64,000 nucleotides of DNA from Porphyra umbilicalis (GCA_002049455.2 KV918816.1:247088-311087); one strand, 5' to 3'; counted from the first letter of the stretch, positions 1-11,979 are shown. Numbers and translations: made by a program. Notes: a model not told the origin generated them from the letters alone.

Positions 1-1
1 G

Positions 2-529
2 GAGGAGGAGGAGCCGGGCGAGAGCGTCTCGGCCGACGAGGGGGAGGAGGAGGAAGCGGCGGCGGGTTCCGACTGGGACTCGTCGGACGGCGAGGAGTTT
101 ATCGCTGAAGACGACCCGGAGGAGGGGGAGGACGACGACGATGAGGGCGAGCCAGAGGGCGCCGCCGATGCCGACGCGCCGGCCGCCGCGGACGCGGAGA
201 GGCCGCCGCGGCTGTCGCCCGACGATGTGATGGACGTGGACGCGGCCGACGGGGCGGCGGCGGTGCCGCCCCCCGCCGTTGGCGCCAAGCGCAAAAAGGC
301 GGCGGACGCGTCGGCCGGCGGCCGGGAGCGCAAGCGGCGGCGCCGCCGCCGCCGCGCGGCAGCGGCGCCGCTACCCGCGCGGGTGGTCGTGGCCGTCGGC
401 GCCTTTGACGCGGCGGGCGGGTGGACGCCGCCGGCCGACGCGGCGGCGGCCGCGTTGCTGGCGGCGACGCGGTTTGTGGCCAGCCCGTACGCGCGGGTGG
501 AGGGGGGGGCCCCGGTGGCCGTCATGTAG
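2..529 (+). CDS. 3' end of an acidic/basic low-complexity protein
   Basis: An open frame enters from the left edge and ends at TAG (527-529), giving about 175 residues of a longer protein. The first 65 or so residues are strongly acidic (runs of Glu and Asp, including a GSDWDSSDGEEF stretch). A Pro/Ala linker follows, then a basic cluster (KRKK, later seven consecutive Arg) that could act as a nuclear localisation signal. The last 50 residues are Ala/Val-rich and look globular (ARVVVAVGAFDAAGG). Acidic followed by basic tails are common in chromatin and nucleolar proteins, so a nuclear protein is a reasonable inference, but I do not recognise the family and the catalytic or binding part would lie outside the window. 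The start is missing because the gene is cut by the window edge. Confidence 0.55.
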   Translation, partial: EEEEPGESVSADEGEEEEAAAGSDWDSSDGEEFIAEDDPEEGEDDDDEGEPEGAADADAPAAADAERPPRLSPDDVMDVDAADGAAAVPPPAVGAKRKKAADASAGGRERKRRRRRRRAAAAPLPARVVVAVGAFDAAGGWTPPADAAAAALLAATRFVASPYARVEGGAPVAVM

Positions 530-936
530 GTGCGTGTGCGTGGACCGTTGGCGCGCGGGGGTGGGCGTGGGGGCGTGGGGGGACGCGAGGGAGGGGCGGG
601 ACGGGCGTTGGCCGTTTGCTTGTTGGGAGGGACCGCATCGCCGTTCGAGTCGCGCCCCCTGTACGGCGTCGGTCTCTGTAGGTGTGTCCTGGACAGCGTG
701 TGCCTCTGTACAGAGGCAGGCCCACCGTAGCAGTTGCCCGGCGCGAGGTCCACATGGCGGCGGTACCGTCGAGCAAGCAAGCCAGTTGGGTATTCTCAGG
801 GTCGTGGCGGTGTCCCCGCCGCCCCTCGGCACGCGCGCTCACCCAACCCTCTTGCACGGGCGGCGCGCACGCAGAGACCGCGACGCGACGCAGCCCGCCC
901 GCGCGCGCCACCGGCACGACCACCCACCCCGCACCT
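530..936. other. intergenic, no gene recognised
   Basis: GC-rich spacer between the partial gene on the left and the ybeY locus. Open frames exist on both strands but are low-complexity and show no recognisable domain. Two short segments near 660-745 repeat a CTGTACAGAGGCAG-like motif. Confidence 0.4.
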
Positions 937-2242
937 CTATGGGTGCGGCGCCCCCCCCCCCCCCCTTCCACGCGTCCGCCCGCAGGCGCGTCGGGGGCCA
1001 CCCCCCCCTCCCCGTCGGCCGCGGCGGGTCCCCCGCCGCGCCCGCCGCACCGCGACCGCCGCCACCGCACGGCCCGCCGCCGCCGACGGGCGGGGCGCGC
1101 GTTTGAGCGTTCCCCCCCCCCCACGCGCGCCGCCGCCCACCGGCGGCCGCGTGACGCACAGGGGGCGGGCGGGCGGCGCACCCACACGGGCGCCTTCCCC
1201 CCCCCCCGTCACGTACGGCGCACCCCCCCCCCCCCCCGTCACGTGCGGCGTCCCCCCCCCCCTGTTACGTGCGCCCCCCCCCCCCCCCCCGCCCGCGGGG
1301 ACAAACCCGTCGGGCCCCCCCGGGTGGTGAAAGGACCCCCCATAGGCGGCGCGGAGCCCCCCCCACATGGCCCCCAACGCCGCCTCCTCCGCCGCCGCCA
1401 TCGCCGCCGCCGCCGCAGCCGCCCCGTGGTCGTGGCCGCCCAGGTGACACAAGCCGTGCGCGAGCACCCGCGGCAGGTGGGTGGAGAGCGTCAAGTCGGG
1501 GCGCCGCGCCGCGGCGCGCGCAACGTACGGCACGCTCACAACGAGGTCGCCGAGGTCCACGCCGGCCCCGTCGGCCGCGTCGGCGGCGGCGGCAACGGCG
1601 GCGGCGGCGGCGGCGGCGTCGCCGCCGTCGGGGGGGAAGGGGGGGAAGGGGGGAACGGCCCCGCGTCAGTGGGGGCGCCGGCGGCGGCGGCGGCAAAGTC
1701 CCCACCGACGCGCGGGGGGGGGGAGGCGTCCCAGACTCGGGGGGGGGGGGGGGAAGCCAAACAATGGCGGCGGCGGCGCCTGCCCGCGGCGGCGGCGACC
1801 GCCGCCGCCGCTGTGGCCGCCCGCCGCCGCCGCCCCCGCCCATCCGTGCAGCCGCGCCGCCGCCGCCGCCGGCGACGCCCACACGGCCGCCGCCTCGACG
1901 CCGACGGCCTCCCCTCCCGGCCCCCCCGGCAGCAGCAATTCTGAGAGTTCCCCCCCCCCCCCCCCCCCCCCGCCCCCCCCCCGCCGCCGCCGCCGCCGCC
2001 GCCACCGCCGCCACCTCGGCGGGCGAAAACGCCGCCTCGGTCGCCCGAAACGACAGCACGTCGGTCGACGCGCGGATGCCCCGGTAGGCCCCGTTGAGCG
2101 CCCGCACCGACGCGTCAGAGGTGCACCACACGGACGCGGTCGCGGCGGGGCCGCCGACGGCAGCGACGAGGAGCCGCAGCTGCGCGGTGAGCAGCGGGAG
2201 GGAGAGGGGGATGGTGCGTTGGGTGTTGCGGAGGGTAATCAT
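937..2242 (-). CDS. ybeY: YbeY-type rRNA maturation endoribonuclease
   Basis: YbeY is a metal-dependent endoribonuclease for 16S-type rRNA 3' processing and ribosome quality control; in eukaryotes it works in plastids or mitochondria. The ATG at 2242 opens a frame with the family signature LNGAYRG followed by TDVLSF (residues 49-65). The second half is in another frame: LGDLVVSVPYVARAA, then HGLCHLGGHDH near 1458-1426, which is the H-x3-H-x5-H metal site. Between them (about 1570-2060) lies Ala/Gly/Pro-coding low-complexity DNA with runs of C or G. This is either an intron, an insertion, or coding sequence with homopolymer indels. The last domain residues are near 1340; the frame then runs on as Gly/Pro-rich sequence to a stop at 937, and the true end may be earlier. 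No other in-frame ATG precedes 2242. The gene is divergent from its + strand neighbours. The family call rests on two independent motifs and is firm; the exon structure is not. Confidence 0.82.
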
Positions 2243-2248
2243 GGGGGG

Positions 2249-2335
2249 CAAGGGGGGGGGGGGGGGGGGGGGGGGGGCAAGATTGCGAGGCAGGGGGGGA
2301 GGGAGGGGGGAGGGGGGGGGGGGGGGGGGGGACGA
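2249..2335. repeat. poly-G tracts upstream of ybeY
   Basis: Several G runs, two of them about 18-20 nt or longer, lie just upstream of the ybeY start codon. On the + strand they could form G-quadruplexes. They could equally be prone to assembly length errors. Confidence 0.7.
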
Positions 2336-2499
2336 AACCACCGAGCGCGGGCGGGCGGGCGCGGGCGCGACGGGTGGGGGGCGCGTGAGCGGCACCGGGC
2401 GGCGATCGCGGCGGCGGGATTGCGAGGCGGGCGGGCCGGGTTTGGGTTGTTGTGCGTCGCGTGTCGGCCCGCGCCGGATTTGCGCGTTGCTGCCGCGAG

Positions 2500-4938
2500 G
2501 CTGCACAGCGAGTGGGCGCTATGTCTATGTGCTGTACGGTACTGTACTGTACGTATCAGATCGGGAGTGGTTGTGGGCCAAGCCATTGCAGCTCGACGTC
2601 CTGTCCCGTAGGAGCGCACGCAACAGCCGATACCGAGTCAAACTGTGGCCCAGATAACCACGGCGTTCCACCGGGCGGTCGGCACTCCAGCACAAGCGCG
2701 GCCTCGCGCGGCGGCACGTTGGTGCCAACGGTATCGCCGACGCAGCCGCCATTCCCGCCCGGGGCCGCCGTGCACCCTCCCCCCGCGTGGGTGGGGGCTT
2801 TTGCAAGCCCGCTGCAACGGCGGCGGCGTTGCTCGGCCCGCCGTCGCGCCCGTGGCGGCGGCGGCGGCTCCACGGGCGGCCGCCGCACGCCGCGCCTGCG
2901 CGCGCGCGCGCGCGCTGCGGGTACACCCTTTCATTGTGGCGCTGCCGCTGGCGCGGGGCCGCCGGCCCGTCGGGGCGATTTCCCCCGCCGGTGCCAGGGG
3001 CGCCGCCGCCCCCCGCGGCCCGTCGCCGTCCAAAACGCGTCGGCCCGCGCCGCCGCCGGCGGGTGGCCGCGCCGGCACGGGCCGGGCGGGCACGGGCGCT
3101 CGCTCTGCGGGCGGCGCGCCGGCTGGCCTCGCCGCGACGGGGGCCACCGTCGGCGGTGGTGGGAGGGGAGGGGGGGAGGGCGCCCCCGCACCGGAGCGCC
3201 CGCCAGACGGCGGCGTCGAGCCGCAAACGCCCGTCGCCGCCGCCGACGCTGCGGCGGTGGCGGGGAGGGGGGGGGACGAGGCGGCTCGTGGCGCCGCCGC
3301 CGGCGGCGGGCAGGTGCCGCGGCGTTGCGGCCGTCGGGCGGGCGGCCGCCGCTGGCGCCTTGATGCGGCCGGTGGTAGCCGGGGAGCGTCCGGCGCGGTC
3401 GAGACGGCCGCATGGGCAGCAGCGGGCATGGCGCAGCAGTCCCCAAACCGTGACGTGCAACGCCAATATGGGCCCATTTTGGCTCGGCCAGGCTTTTGGA
3501 AGTTCGGCAGGCAGCCAGATTTGGAATGGATTGAGAAATATCCACATGGTTTTGAAGGTCATCAAATGCTGGATGGAGCCGCGGTGATGGATAGACCAAT
3601 CTCTCGTGCGACCCTGCTGCCAGGCTTCTTTCTCAAGCCAATGGACTCTGGCATGGCCGGACAGTCACAGGCTGACATTTTTTACGGAGCGCACTTATTG
3701 GTCAAGACATAGGCTTACAGTGCATTGAAGACGGTTCAAAAGGATCCTGTGGGTCTCGACTTCTCAAACTTTGGCCTAGTGTAACTACGGTTTATGGATT
3801 GCTGCGCGGGTTCGACCGTGGGCACCATGTGCACGCTGCCAGCAATTCAGGGAGTTTTTGCCGGATCGCTTGCGGGATGTCTTTGCCTCGCGCCGATCTG
3901 CCGAGGCGGTGGTGCACGGCGCCCGCCAGCCTCCGCCGGAAGTTGATCGGTGACCGTGGCGATGGAGCGCAGCCGACGAGCCCGACGCACATTCTGTGAT
4001 GGGCTGCAGCGCGGAGCCGTGGCTCCCGAGGAGCCAGAGGACAGCGCGGGATGGAATATGTGTTGCCAAGCCCTCCACTGAGCGCCCACCTCGTATGGCG
4101 CATACTGGCCGGCGTGTCCATCATGATCTTCCACACCCTGTTTTACTCTCATGATCAGACACAGAGGGTGTCGCCAAGCTCTGCACACGGTGGCACACGG
4201 TGGTGGTGTCGGTACCCGTAGTTGGGCTGCCCTGGGACGTGCGGCCGTCGTGTGAAAGTAGGCAGGGCCGCCCCAGCGGGTCGTCATCCGTTGTCTTGGG
4301 GAGTGCCGCCTCCCAACCAGGCGGAGCCTGCACCTATTTATGTTGCGACACCAACATGGTTTCCCGATAGCAGTCGCCGGCCGGGCGCCACCCACTCTGG
4401 AGCAATTCGCGGTGTGCTACTCCACAGTGCTCGGGAAACAGGACAGCTGACCGGCAGCACTCGTGCTGCCTCGCCAGCTGCCCCGGCTCGTCCTCGTTTC
4501 AGTGTCGGGCTTGTCAGAGGACCACTGCCCTGGAGCCCCCCGTTGTATCGCGGCGCGTTCCATCAAGGGCATGATGGATGCCACGGAACCAGTTGAAGCG
4601 CGTATGTTGCCCCCTCAGATGTCCCCTCTAGACGACGGCCCATGCGTAGCTCTGGTGTCTGTCAGGACGGAATGCTGCCCCCGTTCACGCGCTGGCGCCC
4701 TCGATGTACAGGACTGTTTTCTCGGCGAGTTGCTATTAGTTTGGCAGAGACGCGCGGCGTTTGGCACCCAGGGGGCGGACGCAGGTGCGCGTCATTTATC
4801 CTTGTCAAGTGTACGTCTCGGCGCAGGAGCTTCATCAGTACGCGGCGGTACCCCTCCCTTTTTCTTCTCTCCCTCCACTCGACGGCAACTACCAGGGACG
4901 GGGCGCGGGCATTTTCCGTGGCCGCACCACAAGCGGCC
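2500..4938. other. no supported gene; GC-rich then mixed-composition spacer
   Basis: From 2640 to 3420 the sequence is extremely GC-rich, with overlapping long open frames on both strands encoding only Arg/Pro/Ala/Gly low-complexity protein. None has a recognisable domain, so I treat them as composition artefacts. From 3430 to 4900 the composition is more balanced and only short open frames occur. Promoters for the divergent ybeY and the + strand family gene would lie here, but I see no clear core element. Confidence 0.35.
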
Positions 4939-6787
4939 ATGTCGACCCCCCCCCCCCGTCGCAGCCGCCGTCTTCCCTCGTCCCCCGGGAGGTGCCCCTC
5001 GATGCGTACCCGTACCACCCCGTGGCCGCCGCGCTTCGCGATGACGGTCTCGTCCGCCGCTGGCTGTTGCCCGACTTGGGCCCTGCTGAGGCGGCGGCGG
5101 CGGCAGCGGCCACGGACCGCGTCAATCGCCCCACACGTCGGCGGCTGGCGGCGTCGGCGGGGTGCCTGCCCGCGGGTCTGACGCGCGCGGGCCTGGCGCA
5201 GGCGGTCGGCTTCACGTCGGCCGCGGTGGTGGGCGATCGCTCTATCGTGGAACACGTGCATGTTATGGTGCGTCCGAGGGCCGGGGATTTTCAGAGGGGC
5301 GGACACACTCGTCTAGTGGGACGCAGCCTCTCCCGTCGCAGCGATGTGGGTGGGGATGTGCGGCGGTAGCGGTCTTGTGTAGGGCGACATATCGCGCGAT
5401 GGACAGACGTTGGTGGTACTGACGGTCAGGACGACGCGACATTGTTGTTTCAATAATTGTCATTGCGATCTCGCCTGCTTTTCCCGTCGCTCTCCCCCCC
5501 CGCCCCTCAAACACCCCAGCTCTTCCCGTACGCGTCGGTCAATGGCATAACGCTCGGTGTCTTGGCGTCTGCCGCGGAAACCCCCATGGATACCGGCGCG
5601 GGCGCTGCCACCTTTGCCCGTTTTGTCCTCAACGAAGCCGCTGGCACTCTCGTCTCTGTCGGCCGCAGGCCATCCAACGATGGTCTCTTGTGCTCCGCCA
5701 TGGCCGGCGGTGGCGGCGGCCGCCCCTTCCGCTGCACCATGCACCTGGTCGCCGCGGCACCAGCGGCGGGCGACGGCGGATCACCCGCCGCGGCAACCGC
5801 CGCCGAGGAGGAGACATCTGGGGGGGGGGGACAACGGAGGGGGGGGGAACAACTCCGCTCCTCATCCGCTCTGTTGTTGACGTGCCGTTGCCGATCGGGT
5901 GGGTGCCCGCCCCGGAAACGCGGGGGCCCGCCCCGCTGCTACCATCACCGATCAGCCCGGCAGACTTTGACGGCTTTGACGGCGCCTCGCGGCGGCTGCT
6001 CGGCGACGCGGTCGCGCGGCGCGGGGTCCCCGCCCGGCCCTTCCCGCCGTCGTTGACGGTGGCGTCCTTGCCGCCGCCGCTCACTGCGTCGGGGCGGGGG
6101 TGCCCCCCCCCCTACCTTCCAGTACTCAACGCGCCGTCACCCGCGCACGCGACCGCCGCTCTCTACCGCCTGCCTGCTCCCGTCGGCGCGCGGTTGGAAG
6201 TCGCACTCGTTCAAGCGACGCTCTCGGCGGGCGTGGCGGGCCTCGGCTGCGTCGCCCTGACGATAAACCCGACGCTGCCGTCGCCGCTGCCGCACGCGGT
6301 GCGCATCGCTCGCCGCATTGCGCCTGGCCCCCGCCGCGGGCGCACGCCCAATGGGGCGGCGGATGAGCCGGATCGAGAATCCCGCCGCTGGGCGCAACAG
6401 CAGCGGAATCGGATGGCGGCGGCGCGGTGCAACGACGCGGCGCGCCTGCGGCGGGCGGCGGCGCGGGCGGCAGTGCGGGCGGCGGCGGAGGCGGATTCGG
6501 TGGTAGCGGCGGCCGGCGCTGCCGCTGGGAGGGGCATGGGGGGGGAGGGAGGGGGGGGTGCCGGCCGTCAGAGGAGCACACGCGGCAGCGGCAGGGCCGC
6601 AGTCGGAGGTGATGGCGGGGCCGCCAGCTGTGGGGCGGCCACAATAAGAGGGGATACCAAGGGATGGGAGGCGGTCGAGGACCGGAAGATTGAGCAAGCT
6701 GGGGAAGATGGGAGCGAACCGGAGCGAGAGCCGGAGTGGCTTGCGCTGAGGGACACCAGGCGGGCGGCAGAGCAAGGTGACAGCTGA
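4939..6787 (+). CDS. bZIP-like family protein, paralogue 1 (frame broken at homopolymers)
   Basis: First of three paralogues in this window, all of unknown function. Exon 1 encodes the conserved RRWLLP and LPAGLTRAGLAQAVGF segments and ends at 5267 (codon ATG) before a GTGCGT donor. Exon 2 begins at 5520 after CCCCAG with LFPYASVNGITLG. The intron is 252 bp and phase 0. The ATG matching the other copies (4939) is out of frame with exon 1 across a run of 12 C (4946-4957). A second frame change falls in G runs near 5823-5850, after which VVDVPLPIGWVPAPE is read. The C-terminus has a bZIP-like basic stretch, RNRMAAARCNDAARLRR (about 6400-6455), followed by an Ala-rich helix without a heptad of leucines, then a Gly-rich, Glu/Arg-rich tail ending at TGA 6785-6787. 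A nuclear DNA-binding role is inferred from the basic region only. It is either a decaying copy or an intact gene with assembly indels. Confidence 0.6.
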
Positions 6788-8293
6788 TGAGCCCAGAAGA
6801 GCTGGGAGGGCAGCCAGCTCTATCGTGGGACGCCCCTCGGTGGACGCATCCAACGGACCGTCTTGGGACTCGCCGCGCCCGCGAGGACGGAGGGGGGCAT
6901 CAACGGGGGCACGCTGCGGCGGTTGGTTGCTCGCCTGACCTCGTGATCGCACGGCCTGCTGCCGCGCCACACGAGCCCGTCGGTGCCAATGGAGGCGGCG
7001 GGTGGTGCGCGATACCCGCGGCGGGTGTGACGCCGCCGGACGGCTGTGCGCCTGGGGCACGCCCAACCGCGGCGCCGCTGGCGCGTGGCGTGCGTCGGCG
7101 GTTAAGTCCAGTGGCGCGCAGGGGTGAGCACAATCGGCGGCCTGCAATGTAAGCGATGGACAAGCCACGCCACCGCCTGTGCGGGTCGGTCACTGGGCTG
7201 CGCTTCGCGTCGGTGATCCGTCGAGCTCGGGCTGGGCCCGTTTCCTTTGACAGGGGCGGAGCAGTGTTGGGCGCTGCCGGCAATGGCGGGGCTGGAAGGG
7301 AGGGGTTCATCACGCATGGCCCCCTCAGCTCCTCTTCCAACGGCGCGGCCTGTGGGTGGAGCGGCGATGTGGTGGTGGCGAGCAGGGGCTGGTCATTGAT
7401 GACGGCGAGGGAGAGGGCAGTGACGACCCGCCCGCGGCCGACAACTTCGTCGTGCCCAGTCATCGTTGTCGGTATGCGTCGGCGACAACGCCAGAGACAA
7501 GTAGCATAGCCGCTGACTGTGGGGTTGAGGTTGCAGTTTTTCGCCCGCACCAATATAATAGGGTCCAACAGGCTAGTTCCTGAAACCTTCCATAATTCAT
7601 CATATTTTCGCGAACAACTAGTTTGTTTCGGGCGGGACTGCTTCAGGATCTGTCTTGAACAGACTAAACTTTCATAGGTGGCACCAACACCGCCGCCTGA
7701 GCAGCCCAGTCAGCACCGCGATGCAGCGTCAGGAGCCGTGCTGAGCGCGCAGTCGCGATAGCGCGGGGGCCGCCGAGAGTGCAGCTGCCGCTTGTGTGAT
7801 GGGGGCCACAGTTCACATGACGGCTCTGACTCTCAAGACAGGCGACCGGGAGGCAGTCCGGGCTGTGGGTGCTCTGCTCCATCCAATGTGCTGCCCATCG
7901 ATCTACGATCAGCCACCCGTTGACATCCCACCCCGCGTGGCCTTACTGAGTCTCGTGTAGCTGTGACGAGGACGTGAGTTGACTGTATGCGACAAGGGAG
8001 TCTGTGGAACAACACCACGTGGGGTGCCGTGTGATGACAGACCCTCGGTGGTTGGCGCCTGGCGCGGGGAGATTCGCGCGCGTTCCCAACGTACCCCCCT
8101 TTTGCGCCACGCAACGCGAGAAATGCGTCCTTCCTTGTCTAGTCTTTGTCTGGATTGACTGTTGGGTGCGACGCATCGCGGCTTATGTCGGACACACGAG
8201 ATGCTCTTGAAGCTCACAATCGGCCCACACCTACCGCGGTCGTCAACCGCCACGAGCGCCTCTCGCATGGTCGGCGGTCTCTGACGAGCCGTC
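6788..8293. other. spacer between family paralogues 1 and 2
   Basis: No gene recognised. Short open frames on both strands lack domains. An AT-richer stretch near 7550-7640 may include promoter or 3' sequence. The spacer separates two tandem paralogues on the same strand, as expected after a local duplication. Confidence 0.35.
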
Positions 8294-9917
8294 ATGCTGC
8301 CCATGCACCCCTTCCCCGCACAGCCGCCGCGGTCACCCCATTTGGTGCCGCTTGAGCACCTTTCCGACCACCCCGTCACGGCGGCGTTATGCAGAGACGG
8401 CCTCGTCCGCCGGTGGCTGTTACCAGAGGCGGCGCCCGCCGCCGCCGCTGATCTCGCCGACCGGGATAGAAGTTTGGGACTGCGGCAGACGATACCCGCA
8501 GCGGCACGTCTGCCCGCAGGCCTGACTCGTGCAGGCCTTGCGCAGGCCGTCGGCTTCACATCGGCCGAGGTGGGCTGGGACGGGTCGGTGCAGTATGTGC
8601 ACATGATGGTGCGTCGATCAGAGTGTGATTGTGTGTACACGAGTACGCTGGGTGTTGAAGGCGGGCAACTTCTTCACGCTGGTAGCCGCAGCTTGTGCGT
8701 AGATGGAACGAGGGTGAGTTGCAGGTTCCCGAGGACCACCAAATTGCTGACTGCATACCTTCCTTTGTACTTTTCTCTGCGTTGTTGGTCATTGCCACTT
8801 GTTACAGTTCTTTCCCTACGCTTCGGTGAACGGCATCACTCTGGGCGTCTACGCGAGTCACACCGAAACGATCCTCTACCCCGGTCCTGGCGCCCCGACG
8901 TTCGCACGTTTCGTCCTTGACGAGGCCGCTCGCACGCTCGTCACCGTCGGCCAGCAGGCGACCGGGGGCAGTCTCGCCTGCTCCTCCGCCTCGGGCCGCG
9001 GGCTTCGCCCTGTCGGCGACTCGACGATGCCAGCAGCGCCTCTACCCCCAGCCCGGTGCTCCATGACGGTCCGCGGGCCGGGCGCGGAAGGGACCCTCTA
9101 CGGCACACTGAGAGTTAGCACGGTCGTCGACCTCCCGCTGCCCGTCGGATGGGTGCCCGCTCCCGAGGCAGCGTCGGCTGCCGCGCTGCCGTCGGGGCCA
9201 CCGACTAGCCCCGCCGACTTTGGTGGCTTTGACGGATCCGTGCGGCAGCTTCTGGGCGACGCGGTCACGCGGCGCGGCGCCAGCTCCCATCCCTACCCAC
9301 CCACAGCAGTCACTGCGTCGCTTCCTGTCCCCTTATCTGCTCTCTCCATGACCGCACCCGCCGCTCCGCGGTCCATCTTTCCCTACGCGCCGCCGCCGAC
9401 CGCCCTCTTCCCAGCGTTTTACGGCCTCCCCGGCCCGGCGGGCGCGCGCCTCGAAGTCGCCCTCGTGCAAGCCACCCTTTCGTCCGCGATCCCGTCACTC
9501 AACTGGAGTGCCCCGTCCCTGCCCGTCAGCGGGACTCTGCTGCCGCCGAGCGGGGTCATCGGTCTCGAGTCGCTCGCGCCACCTCGCCGGCTGCGCACCC
9601 CCAGCAGGATCGCGGACGAGCCGGACCGCTCGTCACGGCGGTGGGCGCAGCAAATGCGGAATCGGGTGGCTGCGGCGCGGTGCAATGAGGTGGCGCGCAA
9701 GCGGCGTTTGGCGGCGAAGGCAGCCGCCGCGGCAGCCACCGCGGCGACTTCTGCAGAGAGCAAAGACAAGGACGAAGGGGCAGTTGGGGGAAGCAAAGGC
9801 GGTGTTGACATGGAGAGGGACCAGAAGGCGACGTCTGATGCGTCCACTGTGGCGCGGAGGGACGAAACGGAGAGTCGGAGGGGGCGAGGAGCCCACTTTG
9901 CGGTGACACATGGCTGA
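8294..9917 (+). CDS. bZIP-like family protein, paralogue 2 (intact, two exons)
   Basis: This is the only fully open copy of the three-member family. Exon 1 is 8294-8608 (105 codons, ATG start MLPMHPFPAQPP). The intron is 8609-8807 (GTGCGT ... TTACAG, phase 0). Exon 2 is 8808-9914 with TGA at 9915-9917, for a protein of 474 residues. Conserved blocks are GLVRRWLLPE, LPAGLTRAGLAQAVGFTSA and the YVHMM/FFPYASVNGITLG junction; then FARFVLDEAARTLVTVG, VVDLPLPVGWVPAPE, SPADFGGFDGSVRQLLGDAV and GARLEVALVQATLS. The basic region RRWAQQMRNRVAAARCNEV lies near 9637-9711. It resembles a bZIP basic region (RNRxAA...C), but the normally invariant Arg eight residues after Asn is Asn, and no leucine zipper follows. 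The tail is Lys/Glu/Arg-rich. DNA binding is an inference; the family itself is unrecognised. Composition is less homopolymer-rich than in paralogues 1 and 3. Confidence 0.8.
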
Positions 9918-11520
9918 TGGGGCAGCCACGGCCCCGAGGTCAACGGACGAAGGATGAGATGTTTTGCCTCGGGGAGTGTAGAGAGAAGGTGGAAGGGGGC
10001 GAGAACACCAAGCACTGCTGAGCATGCCTACAGTACGCTCGGGCAATGTCCCTTGGCCACCGCGCGAAGCAGCGTCCACCAGTTAAGGTTCAGTGCGGCT
10101 CATCAGGCCAGTTGAGACCGCACCAGCCGCGAGCGGAACTTGTGTTCGCCAAGTTTCAACACCAGGGCGTCCGAGGCATGGTGAGCATCTTGATCGCACT
10201 CCAATGCGGCTCGTTCTCTGTCGTCCTGTCCGTGTTGAAATTGAACTGTACAGCAGTTCTCCCAAAAATCCCGCACAGTTCTAAATCAGCCTCTACGACC
10301 CCGCGGAGGACGATTTGGAACTCTTTGGCAACAGTTGGAGTGCGTACCCTGCTCCATGGATCACACCAGAGCGCTTCTCTGGGGCCCTGTTGGGCCACGG
10401 CCGTAATGCTCTGACACTGGGCAACAGCATCGAAAACGAGGTTTCGAGGAGCCGACACCGCAGCGCGGCCCCACGCCGTTTAACGATGAAGCCTCATTCC
10501 TCGCACCCTCCTTGGCTGGTCGCGGACAGCCAAGCGCCCCTAGCTTCAAGCCTTGAATTCGATTATCGCGCGGCCTATCAGAGCGGTACCAACAACGTCC
10601 GCATCGCGCCAGTTCCACATAAATTAAGAGCGCCACGTATGTCGTCGTGTACGCCTGTGATTGGGTGTCGAGCCACGGCGAGCTCTTTACGAAAGGGTTC
10701 CACAAAGGATCTGGCAGACCCAATGTATTTGATGAAAAACGGGGGCTACTGTACATACTGGTTTGCGGAATGCGAAGGCGACGTTGGTGGTTGCAACCTT
10801 CCGAACTCACGGAACCAGACATCTCGCATCACCGTGAGAAGGGCGCTGCGTGTCCCCCGTCAGTCGTCGTCATTTGAGCGGCCGATCGTCCTTCAATCGT
10901 CCTTAACTGGATGACACGGATCAGGTTCACATGTCCATTCTAGCGTGAATATGCAGTCATTCCGGCGATCATCCGTCATGAGACAGACACGTTTCAGGTC
11001 ACCACGTGCCTCAGAGTGGTCGAAGCGCCGCCATCTGATCAGATTTCCGTTTTCTTCGGGTCGACTCGTTTCCGAAGGCGACGGCGACACCTACGTTGTG
11101 GGGCCAGCCGTGACGAAATGGACGAGCCAGAGAACGTCACTCGAATATCCACTGAGGGCACGGCACGTGCACCGCAGTTGACGGTGACTCGTCCAGGATG
11201 CCCGTTTCTGTCCCTGGAAGTACAGGTCTGCGGGGCCTTGCTGTCCACCATCACACTGGGATAATAGCATAACGGTCCTGGGCGGACCCGTTCTGGGGCC
11301 GAGTGAGGTAGCCCTCACGTTGCCGGTGTTGGACCACGCCCCACCAGGTGTGATGACAACCCGAGGGAACGGTCGCAATTGGACCTGGGTTGTGATGAAG
11401 AGATTCTTCACTCCCCACTTCTCAGTCCACGGGACAAGGCACGCGCGGATCATTGCGCACAGCGGCGGACGTGCAAGGCGCCATTGTGAAGGCCTCCGAC
11501 CAGGCCACGTCGTCTCTACC
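9918..11520. other. no supported gene
   Basis: Mixed-composition DNA of lower GC than the flanking genes. Open frames up to about 220 codons occur on both strands without recognisable domains. It may hold the 3' region of paralogue 2 and upstream sequence of the small gene at 11521. Confidence 0.35.
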
Positions 11521-11979
11521 ATGGAGCACCCGCACTCGCACTCGGCCGCCAGCGCAAGCAGCGCGGCTGGCCCCCGGCGTGCCCGCGCGGCCGGCATCGA
11601 GCGTGCCGGCGCGGCCGGCCTCGAGCGTACCCGGGAGGCCGGCCTCGAGCGTGCCCGCGCAGCCGCCCGAGAGGGGGCGCGCCGTCTCCCTGGTACTCTG
11701 GCGAAGAAGGCACAGTCTGCAAGACACCGGCTCCGGCTGGCGCAGGCCATTCGCATGAACTACGCCGCCACGATGGCCTCAGACGAGGCTACCAACGGCA
11801 CTCGCAGCAAGGTGTTTCGACTGTCGACGGCAGCGGACGGGCCGGTGTCGGCGGACAAGGCCACCGAAGCCTGCAACCGCACGGCGACTGACGGCGGTGT
11901 GACTGACGTGGACGTCGACCGCCAGCAGGCCAAGGTAGAGGCTAAGGTCGAGGTCCACTTGGAGGACACTGCGTCCTGA
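11521..11979 (+). CDS. hypothetical small protein with Ala/Arg/Glu repeats
   Basis: The ATG at 11521 opens 152 codons to TGA. Residues 15-55 contain an approximate repeat (AAGIERAG, AAGLERTRE, AGLERARAA) that is predicted helical and alternates Ala with charged residues. The rest is polar and acidic, ending in VEVHLEDTAS. The repeat is visible in the DNA as short tandem CGAGCGTGCC-type units. I recognise no family. Either a small disordered protein or an open frame favoured by composition is possible. Confidence 0.3.
   Translation: MEHPHSHSAASASSAAGPRRARAAGIERAGAAGLERTREAGLERARAAAREGARRLPGTLAKKAQSARHRLRLAQAIRMNYAATMASDEATNGTRSKVFRLSTAADGPVSADKATEACNRTATDGGVTDVDVDRQQAKVEAKVEVHLEDTAS

Noticed and set aside
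2645-3712. Long open frames on both strands between ybeY and paralogue 1
   Set aside because: They overlap on opposite strands, are pure Arg/Ala/Pro/Gly low complexity, and show no domain; expected from extreme GC content.
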